A stretch of 64,000 bases of DNA from Rehmannia glutinosa (lineage: Eukaryota; Streptophyta; Magnoliopsida; Lamiales; Orobanchaceae), in assembly GCA_016081115.2 (NCBI GenBank), contig JABTTQ020002197.1:145987-209986 (forward strand). The letters run 5' to 3'. The notes below the pieces were generated by a model that searched no databases, was not told the origin of the DNA, and saw only the letters and a program-made list of their open reading frames with translations. Position numbers and translations under genes: made by a program. Numbering within the stretch: position 1 is the first letter of the stretch; each line of letters opens with the position of its first letter. This document shows, one piece after another, positions 21,970 through 33,612 of this stretch.

Positions 21970-22914
21970 ATTTAAGACGAAATTTCTTTCCGCTTTTTCG
22001 TGCGTATTATATGTTTCTGGACTGTTTCATTCCAGTCTGCTTCTAATTAGCCTAATGATATATGTATGTTTTGTTATTCCCGAATTCTGAAATCCAATTA
22101 CCGTTAGAGGGTAATTAGTTATGTTCGGACGGTATATCATTTCGGATTTTATTGGATGACAAATATTTATTTGATGATAGATGCCAATTTTCTGATTTCG
22201 TTTAGGATTCCCATCTGTCATTTCTGAAAGTTGTTTTCTGCTTAGTAAACTCCAAACATACAAGTTTGAATGTTGATGATTCTGATAATTCATGATTATA
22301 ATATTGTCATGTGAATTTGCTTCATATGCTGACCCTATATGTATTCATGAATGAAATCATTGTGAAGACAAATTAATGTGCACAGTAAGATTGCATTAGA
22401 AATTGGAAATTGATGTCTTCAATTTATGTACTCAACCTTATCAGTTAATGCCACTTGTGACTGAATCGGGTATTATGCATGTTTCCAGATTGATTTGTTC
22501 TTTTTTTTTTTAGGGGGTAGATTGATGTGTTAATCAAACTTGATTAATCTGTTTTGACTCTGTATTTGGGAATTATAATATTGTCTAGTAATTTGAATGC
22601 AAAAACTGAAATTTGAGTCGTGATTTGTATATTGTATTTTGTTTTATCATACAAACTTGATTGCAATTCAAATTGGTACTAATCCTGTTTTTAGAGTCTA
22701 TGTTTCTGATTGATTTATAAAACTTTGGTTCAGAAACATCTTATTAGGTCAAGTTTAAATATTTGTGTTCAATTTTGACAAGACTATTTCATGATATTAC
22801 TAGTTTACTACAAACTCATGTGTATTGAAATTGATAATGGTAATCTAGTACAATTAGATACCAATTTTCAGTTCTTGGTTTTCTAGTATAATTTTATGAG
22901 TCTTATTTGGAAAT

Positions 22915-23030
22915 AAGAACTACCTCAAGCATAAGCGGAAGGAAATGGGGCTTGAGAATTTGATAGTTCAACTTCGGATTGAGAAAGACAACCGCGATTC
23001 TGAATGGAAATCGACAATTGTGGGGTTGTG
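22915..23030 (+). pseudogene. gag remnant in the LARD-like element
   Basis: One frame reads KNYLKHKRKEMGLENLIVQL then RIEKDNRDSE before a stop. This is a well-conserved part of gag in Tnt1/Tork-like copia elements (RLRIEEDNR block). Nothing else of gag or pol can be read, so the element derives from an autonomous copia but has lost its genes. Confidence 0.75.
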
Positions 23031-25059
23031 ACCACACTTTATGGAACACAAGGTGAGCTTCTATTGTATTTTTTGAATATGACAGAAGGTGTTGCCAAAA
23101 TTGTTGTAACACCAAAACCACAGTTGCATGAAATGTTGCCCAAAGTGTTGTAACACTAGAGGCAGACAGAGTAACAAGTTAAATTCAAAGTGTTACTCAA
23201 GATGTGATAACACCCAAGGTTATACACCTTGTAAAGAGATGTTAATGGAGTTGTTGGAACTAAGGTCTAAAATCTGGTAGAACGAGGTTCTAACTGGATT
23301 ACCAGGACGAGGTTCTAACAGAACTAAAGAAAAGTGGCCGAGAGCCATAAAAATTCTGGATAATCTTGTGTTAAACAAGGATACCAGAAATTGGAAAGGG
23401 AAGCTTTGCTTTAGCAACCCACATAAAGGATAATACCTTGAAATGTGGGATTCCATGTTGGGATACTGCGATAGCCAATCAGCTATAAGCAGGGCACATA
23501 GTGCCAACTTGAGTGTCATAACACATAGCAAAATATGTCAATGAAGGCATGAGCAAATCTAAATGCCCTTGTGTGAGACATATGATCAAGCGTCCCCTTG
23601 AGAGGGAGCGCATGGCTAGTTAACTCTACCTAAAATATGGTGAATGTATACAACTGAGTCTTTTAGCCCTCCTGGGAATTTCTTTAGAATTTTGCATAGG
23701 CAATTGGACTGTTTGTCAGTTGGCGATACAATCATAGTTGAACTTTGTGAGAAATGACAATTGTTAAATTGATAATTCTCAAAGTTGACCTTGTTGCACA
23801 ATTTGAGGGTGATGCGTTTTGCCTCAAATGTGGGGATGTTTGGTAAATATAAATTTACCTCAGTGTTGACAAAGATTGACCCCAATAACTGCAGTGTCAA
23901 AGAAATACAAGTTTCTTTGAGAGGTGTCCTTGTATTTCTTTGCGATGTATCCTAGAAAAAAAAATATGAGTCAATTGACATTGACATGGCTGATTGATAG
24001 CTAAAAGGGGTCACCTGTGATTTCTCTTGAAGAGGTGCATCTTTTAGTGTACTCTTTAGTGTTGCAACAATGCACACATTGAGATACGAAGGAAAGGTGT
24101 AGAAAAAAGGCCTTAAAGGCTAAACCTTATCAAGGTAGGCCCAAAATGGATTGTTGTATCGAACTTGAAGGGAACATGTACAACTATTAAATCATTGTAT
24201 AGATAATGACAAACGAATCTCTTCCTAAAAAGAGATGACATATTGACAATAGTCTATATAAGCTTAAGGTGTTATAAAGCCACATTGACATTGAAGGGCT
24301 TGAAAGTCCACCGGTGGCACTTATGTCAATTTGAAGTGGTTACACATGCTCAGGGATTATATGCTCAAATATGTGAAGATATTGATCTCAAACTTGCGCA
24401 CAAATTTGATTGAAGTGGAGATCAAATATCGATTATCGAAGGGAATGGGATTAAAGCCTATTATGCATGAATCTTTGTAATGGTAACCCAACCATGATGA
24501 CTGGAGATCCCAAGAACTTGGTTCAATGGGACAACTAAGTTATGAAGATTCAGTTAAGCACTTAGGATAAAATTCCTACCCATTCCTATGATTAAAAGTG
24601 CTTTCTGCAGAAGTATGTAAGGTTAAGATCAACTTTTAATGATTCCTATAGCTTGATTAAACCAAGTGGAGTATGGCAGAATACTCTTAATAGGAGGTCA
24701 CCTATGTAAGTGTGAAGTGTGGCCGCTTCTATGAGAATTTCGAGGCTTGAATTCTCTAAAACACTTATGAAACCCAAGATTGTTCAGGGCCAAAATGAAC
24801 ACAACCATGAGAACTGGAAATGTTAGGGAGGTTATTGTGTGGGTGCTATTGTCTTGGTTTACACCAACTATTTGAAACAGTTCAAGACATCATGTTCAGC
24901 TTTGATTAGCAAGTAAATCCGATAGTATTCTACTAAGGAAGGTTCAAAGCCAGAAGCTACCTCTCCTGACGCAATAACTTTCCGGTTGTACTCTCTTTAG
25001 TGTCTGCATTCACATGTGCATTTGCATTGATTCACGTAATTTCTCATTCATGTGGGGAT

Positions 25060-25611
25060 TGTTGGAAATATTATAGATATTTAGGGTGAATGAGAAATTA
25101 TTGCCAAGAGGTGTGATTTGTTCATTTGGAACTATTCGGATTGAAAAGGTTCATCACGAATAGTTGTGTTGTTTTCGTATGAAACCAATGGGCGTGTCAT
25201 TCGAATAAATGAATATGTTTGTTCGAACGGTTGTGTTGTTTCACTTGTGACTTTTGGTAATCTATATATATCCCAAGAATCTGCAGATTTTTATAAGCAT
25301 TTTTTGCATACATTCATCAGCATATTTTCTGTCAAAAAATTTTCGATTAAAAGGGAGAGTACAAAACATTCGAAGTTCGCCGTATCTTGTTGTTTGGAGT
25401 GCTACTACAACAAGATGAGACCGTTGTATCTTGGGAGACGTTTGCTATTCAACCGTGAGCACCGTAGCGGGGCAATTCGTCTTAAAGACATAGAGTCGAA
25501 CTCTAGCCTCGGTCTAATTTTTTGCATTTTCTATAATTTCATTTCCGGGAATGCAAGTAAGTTTTCTGAATTTTCTCGGAATATAATATCGCACATGATA
25601 AATCCCCAACA
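25060..25611 (+). repeat. 3' LTR of the LARD-like element
   Basis: 552 bp, TGTTGG...CCAACA, uninterrupted, and nearly identical to the 5' LTR once the MITE is removed. Confidence 0.92.
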
Positions 25612-25616
25612 TCTTG

Positions 25617-27137
25617 ATGCCAAAATGGCTTCTCCATAACTAGTTTTTCATATGCTCCAAAGAACAAATCCATGGAGTGAAGGACATTGTTTTGTAACAG
25701 ACAATTTGTGAACATTCTTGGCATGATGACAAAGACTGATGAAATTCCCTCAGTTTTTATAATCAAAAGATTGCATTTCTTTTGTTAATTTATCAGCATT
25801 CCTAGTTGTTGGGTTGAAGACTAAAAAGGGTGGTTCATATTTGTAGCAATGTTTTGCACAAACAAATCATTCAAAGAGGGTGCCCACTGAAGACTTAAGT
25901 TATTATCAGAGTATCTGGTTCTTGGGGAATGATAGCTTATGAACCAACTATTAGTGGCTCTTATCATCATTATTTGAAATAACACATTCGTTTTGCTTGA
26001 GTGTATGCCAAATTGAATGGTTGATGGGCAAGAATCTTCAATCAAAAACAAATGCCAGAATAGTACTTAATCATTCACTTTACACTTTGTGCTTCTAAAG
26101 TATAAAGTGTCATGTCTGCTGTTCTTCTCTTCAATTTATTTACTTATTTCATCTTTTTTATGATTGTTTATTTTTTATTCACTTACGACATGGTGATAAT
26201 TTGGGTCATCGGGTCGTGTTCATGTTCAACTTCGGATTAATGAAAAATTAAGTAAATATAAGATAATTATGTTATAAATCAAACGGTAAAATCATGTCAA
26301 ATTCGTGTTAGTCGTATTTGTGTTCACGTTTCTCATGTTCGTGTTCAGGTCAGATTTGTATCGTGTTATCGTATGTCGGGGTCGCCACCCGAGAATTAAA
26401 AATGAAGAAGAATGACAATGGAAAATTATAGGGAACATCTTCTTCAGATCCCATTTTTGATGAAAAATTAATCATTTATGGGTTACACACACTTACATAT
26501 ATGATCCACAAGTTTGTGTATGATATTATGAAAGGATTATGAGTAGTATATTTGATTATTATGTATTAGTTAGTCCAATTTTTGTGAGAAATGAAGGAAA
26601 TAATTCAAAAAGGATATTTGTAATACCGAAATTGTTTAAGAAATTAAATCTAATAATCCATCCCACGTGAGGGTCAAACGTAATGTCCATTAGAAGGAAA
26701 AGAAAAGTAAAGGTGATGAGGATGAAAGTTTTGTTGGTATATATACAATACATTTTTTAGATATTTATTATTTTTAACTCATGCATGATATATGTGTGAG
26801 TTGAATAAATAAGGGTACTAGTACTTGAGTGCATCTATAACTGGGGACAACCAAGTTGAAAGAGGCACCATTGAAAGTGGGTTTCTTTGAGGGTTTGACT
26901 AAATACCTAATTGAATGGTGGTGATAGAATATAGGTCATTTCTCATTCATGCAACACCTAGAAAAACCTTTAGACCTAATTAAAATTCCTTTGAAATAGT
27001 TGATCACCACATTCAAACACATCGCATGTGAACCTCCAATCTAGCTACTGACCAACGATTGGTTAAATCATGTAGATGTAACCCTTGGTCCCATCAGAAT
27101 CAAAGTGCTCCTTTAATTTTTTCAAACTAAAATACAT
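25617..27137. other. Intergenic DNA, no gene recognised
   Basis: Low-complexity intergenic DNA. A short minus-strand frame runs across the retrotransposon target site (25539-25766, broken by the insertion), but I do not recognise its product. Bases 26190-26390 hold a GTCGTGTT/CGTGTTCG-rich segment of a kind that recurs at 29070-29290. Confidence 0.4.
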
Positions 27138-27485
27138 TGAATAATAATAATGATAATAATAGAAATAATAATAATATAATAATAATAATAACAAGGGATA
27201 GTTACAAAAACAAACTATGAGGTTTGGGTCAATTAAAAGAAAAAACCAGAGATGTTTCAAAATTACAAAAAAAAACCTTCATATTTGATTAATTATATGT
27301 TAAATTTAAGGAGATAACTATAATATTTTTATAAATATCAGGGGGTTTATGAAATATTCTTTTTACTTATAAAGGGAAAATGTAAGACATAATCAAACTT
27401 GAAGTGGTCTTTTACAACTTTCAAAGACTTCTGGGTTTTTTTGTAATTAGCCCAAACCTCAGGGCTTTTTCTTTTGGTAGTTAAT
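27138..27485. repeat. ATA microsatellite and adjoining short MITE
   Basis: An (AATAAT)n tract at about 27140-27192 is followed by a MITE of about 290 bp (27195-27485). Its ends are inverted: AGTTACAAAAACAAACTATG with TTGGGTCAATTA inside on the left, and TTGTAATTAGCCCAAACC on the right. It is the same family as the one at 20816. Confidence 0.5.
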
Positions 27486-28034
27486 AATGATAATAATACA
27501 ACAACATTTTTTATGTCATAATGTATATTGATTGAATAGAATTTTCTATTTGTATCGCACTGATTATATATTCTAAACCTAGAATTTTATACGTGATTGT
27601 ATATTTTATACTTAGAATTTTGTACGTGGATGATGCAATTATACAATAATGCTGTTCCGTATTGGTCAAGCACAATTTGAATAAATTAAATAAATAAATC
27701 ATTACTGCCCCTCCAAAAATAGTATGGACTTATCATATTTCCAAAAATCAATTTCTTCTATACAGATATGTAGTAAACTTTGATCTACCAACTTTTTCAT
27801 GTACACAATATTTATGCCATGCATCTTTTCTGATATTTAATTTTGTGACATATATAATGTTCAAAAGTGATCTTTGTCACATAGTCCTAATTCTTAACCA
27901 ATAACCATCAATTATGTTGATACTTGTCAGTATCTAAGTAAAAGAATGGACAGCATTATGCTATCGAATTAGAAATTCTCAAGAATGCTCCACCAGAATT
28001 CCTAATCATATTGTTAGTAATGTATTCTTGCACT

Positions 28035-28298
28035 CAGTGGCGGACGCAGGATTCCGGCTTTGGGGGGCGAAAAACGGACCGAGTTCATATATTTAAACTA
28101 TGAGAAAAAAAATTTGGGGGGCAATTGTAAAACACAACTATTTGAAGTTTTTTATCAAAGTTTTGGGGGGCAATAGTAAAACAATTCCCATATTTTGGCT
28201 ATAAAAAAATAATTTAAAAAACTTTTGGGGGGGAAAAAATAATTTTGGAAAATTTTGGGGGCAGCAGCCCCCCCTTGTCCCCCCTCTGTCCGCCACTG
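28035..28298. mobile_element. hAT MITE upstream of the amino acid permease gene
   Basis: 264 bp with inverted ends CAGTGGCGGA/TCCGCCACTG and a perfect 8-bp duplication CTTGCACT (28027-28034 and 28299-28306). It belongs to the same family as the MITE at 21564 by its ends, but its interior is G-rich (TTTGGGGGG repeats) and carries no gene. It sits about 510 bp upstream of the permease TATA box. Confidence 0.93.
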
Positions 28299-28539
28299 CT
28301 TGCACTGGACTTTTTCATATAAAAACGCCAAAGATTGCATTATTAATGGTCAATAATCAAGATGTGAAACAGGAAGCATCTATGCTTTTAATTTCTAGAT
28401 CGATGGAAGGCAAGCTTACACGTTAGCATGATGTACAAAAGTAACCTTTTTGCAAAGATGTAATTATATATTAATTATATTATAAGATTATATACTTAGT
28501 GGTTGCTATCTTATTCAAAAAAAAAAAAAGCATTTTTTT

Positions 28540-28792
28540 TTTTATAACCGGGTTCTGAACTTACGCCCGACTAGTCTCGGGATGGCAGTTCGGGCCCCTG
28601 CAAACTGCCACCAGATAAATCGCGGGATGTGCCCGAATGGTTAGAGTCAGACCAGGTCCAACTATCCCCTTGCCAGATTGACCCAGGACAAGAGCAGATA
28701 AATCTGCTCCTGCCTCGAATCGAACCCACACAGCAAGAGAATAGAGCAGATTGCTTGTCCTCCCTTCACCATTCGGCTGTGCCCCGGGGGGC
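28540..28792 (-). mobile_element. tRNA-derived SINE next to the permease TATA box
   Basis: Read on the minus strand, the element starts with a tRNA-like head with an A box (CAGCCGAATGGT, 28779-28768) and a B box (GGGTTCGATTCGAGG, 28727-28713) about 40 bases apart. A body of about 170 bases and an A-rich tail at 28543-28533 follow. A direct repeat AAGCATTTTTTT flanks it (28528-28539 and 28793-28804), as expected from target-primed insertion. The right repeat ends only 5 bp before the TATA box at 28810. Confidence 0.78.
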
Positions 28793-28809
28793 AAGCATTT
28801 TTTTCCCTC

Positions 28810-28957
28810 TATATAAGATGCATGGACACAGCTGAAAGAGTGTGCAGCAGTTGCTATTCTCATCCTATCTCACATTGTGTCAAATAATTCCCTCTTCTGT
28901 ACATATTTATTGTTCCTCTGTTTGAGGGAGCTAGAGGGCTGCTAATTAATAATTCAG
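28810..28957 (+). promoter_or_regulatory. Core promoter and 5'UTR exon of the amino acid permease gene
   Basis: TATATAA at 28810-28816 predicts a start of transcription near 28840. A leader exon then runs to 28957, where TTCAG is followed by GTACAA. The intron ends at 29540 (ACTTCAG), one base before the ATG. The intron carries a GTGTCGTGTT-rich repeat at about 29070-29255. The splice borders are read from consensus only. Confidence 0.55.
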
Positions 28958-29541
28958 GTACAAAAATTAATTTAGCCAATCGGCTATATAACTTTAGTTT
29001 TTTTTTTCATCTTAAGAAAGCACATTATGTGTTAAGTACGTGCGTTTAACATATTAGAGTAATGTCATATAGGGGTGGCAAATCATGTTATCGTGTCGTG
29101 TTTGTGTCGCACTATCGTCGTGTTTTGCGTTATCTATCTTATTTGATCATAAATATAACAATAATTGCAATATTAACTTAATTTACAATTTCATGTAATT
29201 TATCTTTGTAACATGGTTTGTAATGTGTCGTGTTATTGTGTCGTGTCCCTCATTGTCATATATCAGTCGTTTTCTTCTCGTGCATGTTAGTGCAGGCGTT
29301 GACATAGGAAATGTTCTTGACTGTGTTGATTGAATTCTTGAAATTGATATGTAAGAAAAAAATTTACCTTTCATTTTGTATTGGGACCTAAATTTCACAT
29401 GGCTTTCCAAATATAGCTATTAGGAATTGGTTATAAATACATACTTGTAGCTTCTCTTCTTCATTCTCTAACAAACTGTCATTTGATTTTCTTGAATACA
29501 TAAGTTTCAAACTATATTATACTTTTTTGCTAAACTTCAGG

Positions 29542-31475
29542 ATGGGTGAGAGCACTGCCACCAATAACCACCACCACCACCACCACCACAACGGCCAAGT
29601 TTACGATGTCTCAGTCAATATGCCAACGCAGTTTTGCTCCAAAGTTGTCGATGATGATGGCCGACCCCAAAGAACTGGTATATTTTTCCCAGTAGCTTGT
29701 GTTTTGGTTTGGAAGGTGAATAAATGAATAATGTTATATAACTTTTTCTTACTTGTGTTGTTTAGGGACTGTTTGGACTGCCAGTGCACACATAATAACG
29801 GCGGTGATTGGATCAGGAGTTCTATCCTTAGCATGGGCTATAGCTCAACTGGGATGGATTGCTGGACCAACTGTCATGTTCTTGTTCTCCTTTGTGATAT
29901 ATTACACTTCTACCCTTTTAGCCGATTGTTACCGTTCAGGGGATCCATTATTCGGCAAGAGAAACTATACGTACATGGATGCTGTCCGATCCAATCTTGG
30001 TACACTAATTAATTTCAGTCGATTTTAGTACAAAAGTTTTAGAACGTGTATCAGAACGAATGAATTTTTACTTTTGTTTCTAATGTAGTGCATTTTGATT
30101 TTGTAACAGGTGGATATAAAGTGAAGTTATGTGGACTAATTCAGTATCTTAATATATTTGGAGTGGCCATTGGATACACAATTGCAGCATCTATAAGCAT
30201 GATGTGAGTATGCACATATATAATGTTCTGTTTGGTTGGAAAATTTTGGCATGAATAATAATTTGGTGTGTTGGTTTCAAATTTTGAACAGGGCTATCAA
30301 GCGATCGAATTGTTTCCATGCTAGTGATGGCAAAGATCCATGTCACATGTCTAGCAATCCATACATGATAGCTTTTGGTGTTACACAAATTCTGTTTTCT
30401 CAAATTCCAGACTTTGATCAGATATGGTGGCTCTCAATTGTTGCTGCTGTTATGTCCTTCACTTACTCGTCTATTGGCTTAGGCCTCGGCATTGCTCAAG
30501 TTGCAGGTCCTTATATATATCGCATTATTTTTTAGATTCAAATCGAATAATTTTGATACTACCGGAAAAATCATTAAGCGTGCTCGTTGTTTGTGTGATT
30601 ACCAGCTACTGGAACCATCAAGGGTAGTCTCACTGGAATAAGCATTGGAACTGTGACTCAAACTCAAAAAATATGGAGGAGTTTCCAAGCTTTGGGAGAC
30701 ATTGCTTTTGCATACTCATTTTCAATCATCCTTATTGAGATTCAGGTATATTCACATAGATACTTTCTTCCATATTACTTACTGACATACAACTTATAAT
30801 CTTCTGCTGATCTAACAGGACACCATCAAATCCCCACCATCAGAGGCAAAAACAATGAAGAAAGCCACACTAATAAGCACAATTGTGACAACTGCTTTCT
30901 ATTTGCTCTGTGGGTGCATGGGCTATGCAGCATTCGGAGACCTCGCACCGGGCAACCTCCTGACCGGCTTCGGATTCTACAACCCGTTTTGGCTTCTCGA
31001 CATCGCCAATGCAGCCATTGTCATCCATTTAGTCGGGGCTTACCAAGTCTACTGCCAGCCGCTTTTCGCCTTCATCGAAAAATGGGCCGCGGCAAAATGG
31101 CCCGACAGTGGATTCATTACAAAAGATACCAATATCCCAATCCCCTGTCTGAAGCAGCCTTATAAACTCAACATGTTCCGATTCGTCTGGAGGAGCCTAT
31201 TCGTCGTATCGACAACTGTTATATCGATGTTGCTGCCGTTTTTTAATGATGTTGTGGGAATACTTGGAGCTTTCGGATTTTGGCCGTTGACGGTTTATTT
31301 CCCGGTGGAGATGTATATCGCGCAAAAGAAGATAGCAAAGTGGAGTACAAGATGGATTTGTTTACAAATGCTGAGTTTTGCTTGTCTTATGATCTCGATT
31401 GCCGCGGCTGCTGGTTCGGTTGCGGGTGTGGTGCTTGATCTCAAGGTTTATAGGCCATTCAAGACTAGTTACTAA
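29542..31475 (+). CDS. Amino acid permease (AAP-type, AAAP family), six coding exons
   Basis: A plasma-membrane proton/amino acid symporter of the plant AAP group, which loads amino acids into phloem or cells. Exons: 29542-29677, 29766-29999, 30110-30203, 30292-30506, 30606-30745 and 30819-31475. All introns are GT-AG and phases match. The protein has 491 residues, as usual for AAPs. Visible blocks: WTASAHIITAVIGSGVLSLA (TM1), YRSGDPLFGKRNYTYMDAVR, YLNIFGVAIGYTIAASISMM, SNPYMIAFGVTQILFSQIPD, GSLTGISIGTVTQTQKIWRS, GCMGYAAFGDLAPGNLLTGF, IHLVGAYQVYCQPLFAFIEK and PLTVYFPVEMYIAQKKIAKW. The N-terminal cytosolic tail has seven consecutive histidines (about residues 11-17). The start is chosen because ATG follows the leader intron by one base; an in-frame upstream ATG lies inside that intron. 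No disabling change is seen. The closest match by eye is the AAP2/AAP3 type, but I would not assign a number. Confidence 0.95.
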
Positions 31476-31794
31476 GGCAATAATCATGATTAGTGTGGTC
31501 GTGCAAATTGAGTAATTTGTATATTAGATTTGTGGTTGTGTTGGTGTTGATGAGTAATCTTTGTGTTTGCTTTTGTGTTTTATTTATGTGTACCAGTTTA
31601 GATGCCTTGTTAATGTAAAGAAGGCATGGATTTTTCTTGGTCTTTTTTTTTTTTTTTTTGGGTTCTTTCTCTGCAAGCCAATCTAAATGAGTGAGTATGA
31701 AATAACAAGAAATGCAAAATTAGGAGAAAGGGAAAAAAGTGATATCAAATGTTGTTTCATGGATTCCAGCCACTTAAAAGATGCGGGTATTTGG
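31476..31794 (+). other. 3'UTR and downstream flank of the permease gene
   Basis: AT-rich 3' flank with a poly(T) run at about 31642-31660. The GTTAATGTAAAG near 31610 could be a poly(A) signal region; nothing else is seen. Confidence 0.4.
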
Positions 31795-31803
31795 TACTAC
31801 ATG

Positions 31804-33084
31804 TTATGAAATTACAAAAGAAATTACGATTATGGTCCCATAAGATATGGAGGGACACAATTTTAGTCTCATGATTTCAAATAGTCTCACTAGATTTAAA
31901 TAAATCTAAAATATATTAATATTTTAAAAATAATTATAAAATAGTAAAAACGAAAATAGATTTACATAAATCTAATATTTAAGAATGGTTATAAAATAGG
32001 TATAAAATAATAAAAAAGATTTACATAACTATAAAATATTAGAATTGTTATAAAGTAAGTATAAATTAGTAACAAAATATATTTACATAACTATAAATTA
32101 TAAGAATAATTTTGTATAAGTATACAAATAGTAAAAAAAAAGATATATATATATATATATATAACTCTAGAATGTAAGAATAATTTTGAAATAAGTATAA
32201 AATAATAAAATATATTTGCATAACTCTAATATTATAATAATTGTAAAATATGTATGAAATAGTAAAAAAACATATATATGTACATAAATATAAAATATAA
32301 GAATATTTTATTTTTCGTAATTCCCCTAGTTAAGTATAAGAATTAAACTCCTAATTGGTATTCTAATTTATTTAAAATTAAGTTTAATTATATTTTATAT
32401 TTATATTACTAAATGTACTCATAAATAAATTTTGTTTGGTAAAAAAATAAGATATTTAAATAACTTTTAGTTATTAAATATTTGTTTTAAAATTTATATA
32501 AGAAATGCCATAAATATTAATATAAGCGTTTTTAATATTTTTGTAAGAAATGTCTTAAAATCTATGGAACACCTTAATTTTTCTACACTTGTTTTAAAAC
32601 TAGTACTATATTTTAAGCTTATGTAAATATATTTTCATTATTTATACTTGTCCTAAATTATTCTTATATTTTAGAGTTACATAAATCTATTTTTATTATT
32701 ATATACTTATTTGAGAATTATGTTTTAGAGTTGTGTAAATCTATTTGTATTATATTATACATGCTTTATAAATAATCCCATATTTTATTTTTTATCCTAA
32801 AGTGTTTCAAAATTTCAAAAAACAAATAATTTATAAACTTAAAATTTTATGATATTATTAAAAAAATATCAATAAACAAAGAAAAATGGATAAATAATGA
32901 TTTTTTAAAATTATGGCACTAATTTTGCAATATAAAAAATGACTTGACGTTTCTCCACTACGTTTTTAATGAATGTGAGATCAAAATTACATGTTTTATG
33001 TCTGATGGGACTAAATCTATTAAGAAAGATATTTTGGGGATTAAAATCACGTCCCTTTATATCTTATGGGACCAAAAGTGTAAA
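31804..33084. mobile_element. Large foldback element, probably Mutator-like
   Basis: About 1281 bp. The ends are inverted: TGGTCCCATAAGATATGGAG (31833 onward) matches the complement of the right end (33050-33075, TATATCTTATGGGACCA). The 9-bp flanks TACTACATG (31795-31803) and AACTACATG (33085-33093) agree in 8 of 9 bases, fitting a Mutator-type duplication. The left half has several copies of an ATTTACATAACTATAAAATA-like unit, and the right half has the reverse complement (ATTTTAGAGTTACATAAATC), so the whole element can fold into a long hairpin. No gene is present. Confidence 0.65.
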
Positions 33085-33210
33085 AACTACATGATTCGAT
33101 AGTATAATGAGTTGAGTTTTAGTCCGAATTGGGTTCGATCAAGATATTTCGATATTATTTGATTTTCATGATTTAGTAGTAGAATGATCTGAAGTTGAGT
33201 TTACCAAAAA

Positions 33211-33603
33211 GGGAAAAACTTGCGTGAGACGGTATTACGGATTTAGATCCGTGAGACGGAGCCCCTACACAAAGTTTTAAAGGTTTTTTTTTTCAGATTT
33301 TATTTTTCTTAGGGTTTATATTTGTTTTTTTAGGGTTTATTTTGTTTATTGGGTTTATTTTTAATTGATTTGGGTTTTTAGGATTTTTAGTTTTTTTTAG
33401 GGTTTATTTTTTATTTTTTGGGTTTATTTTTGCTTTTCGGGTTTATTCTTCATGGTTCATATTTTTAGGGTTTATTTTTGTTTCTTCATGGTTCATTATT
33501 ATTTTTAAATTTATTTTCATGGTTCATGTTCTCAAGACGGAGCCCTTAGGAGGTCCGTGTCACGGATTTAGATCCGTGAGACCGTCTCACAAGAGACTTG
33601 CTC
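33211..33603. mobile_element. Mutator-type MITE
   Basis: 393 bp with ends GTGAGACGGTATTACGGAT (left) and the complement of GTGAGACGGTCTCACGGAT (right). It is flanked by a perfect 9-bp duplication TACCAAAAA (33202-33210 and 33604-33612). The middle consists of degenerate TTTTAGGGTTTATTTTTG units. The 9-bp duplication marks it as Mutator-like. Confidence 0.88.
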
Positions 33604-33612
33604 TACCAAAAA

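Larger units (their letters stand above)
21164..25616 (+). mobile_element. LTR retrotransposon with almost no coding sequence (copia-derived, LARD-like)
   Basis: Two LTRs (21169-21969 and 25060-25611) open TGTTGGAAATAT and close ATCCCCAACA. They are flanked by a perfect 5-bp target duplication TCTTG (21164-21168 and 25612-25616). The internal 3.1 kb has no long frame; the only recognisable coding relic is a gag segment near 22915. A purine-rich GTGGGGA lies just before the 3' LTR. Excluding a MITE insertion, the LTRs are 551 and 552 bp and differ at only about 12-16 positions by eye, so the insertion is fairly recent and must have used proteins from another element. Confidence 0.9.

Noticed and set aside
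25539..25766. Minus-strand frame next to the LARD-like element
   Set aside because: It crosses the LTR border and shows no recognisable domain; not supported as a gene.
33300..33480. TTTTAGGGTTTA units as an interstitial telomere
   Set aside because: Units are irregular, T-rich and lie inside a MITE with its own ends and duplication; no exact TTTAGGG tandem run is present.
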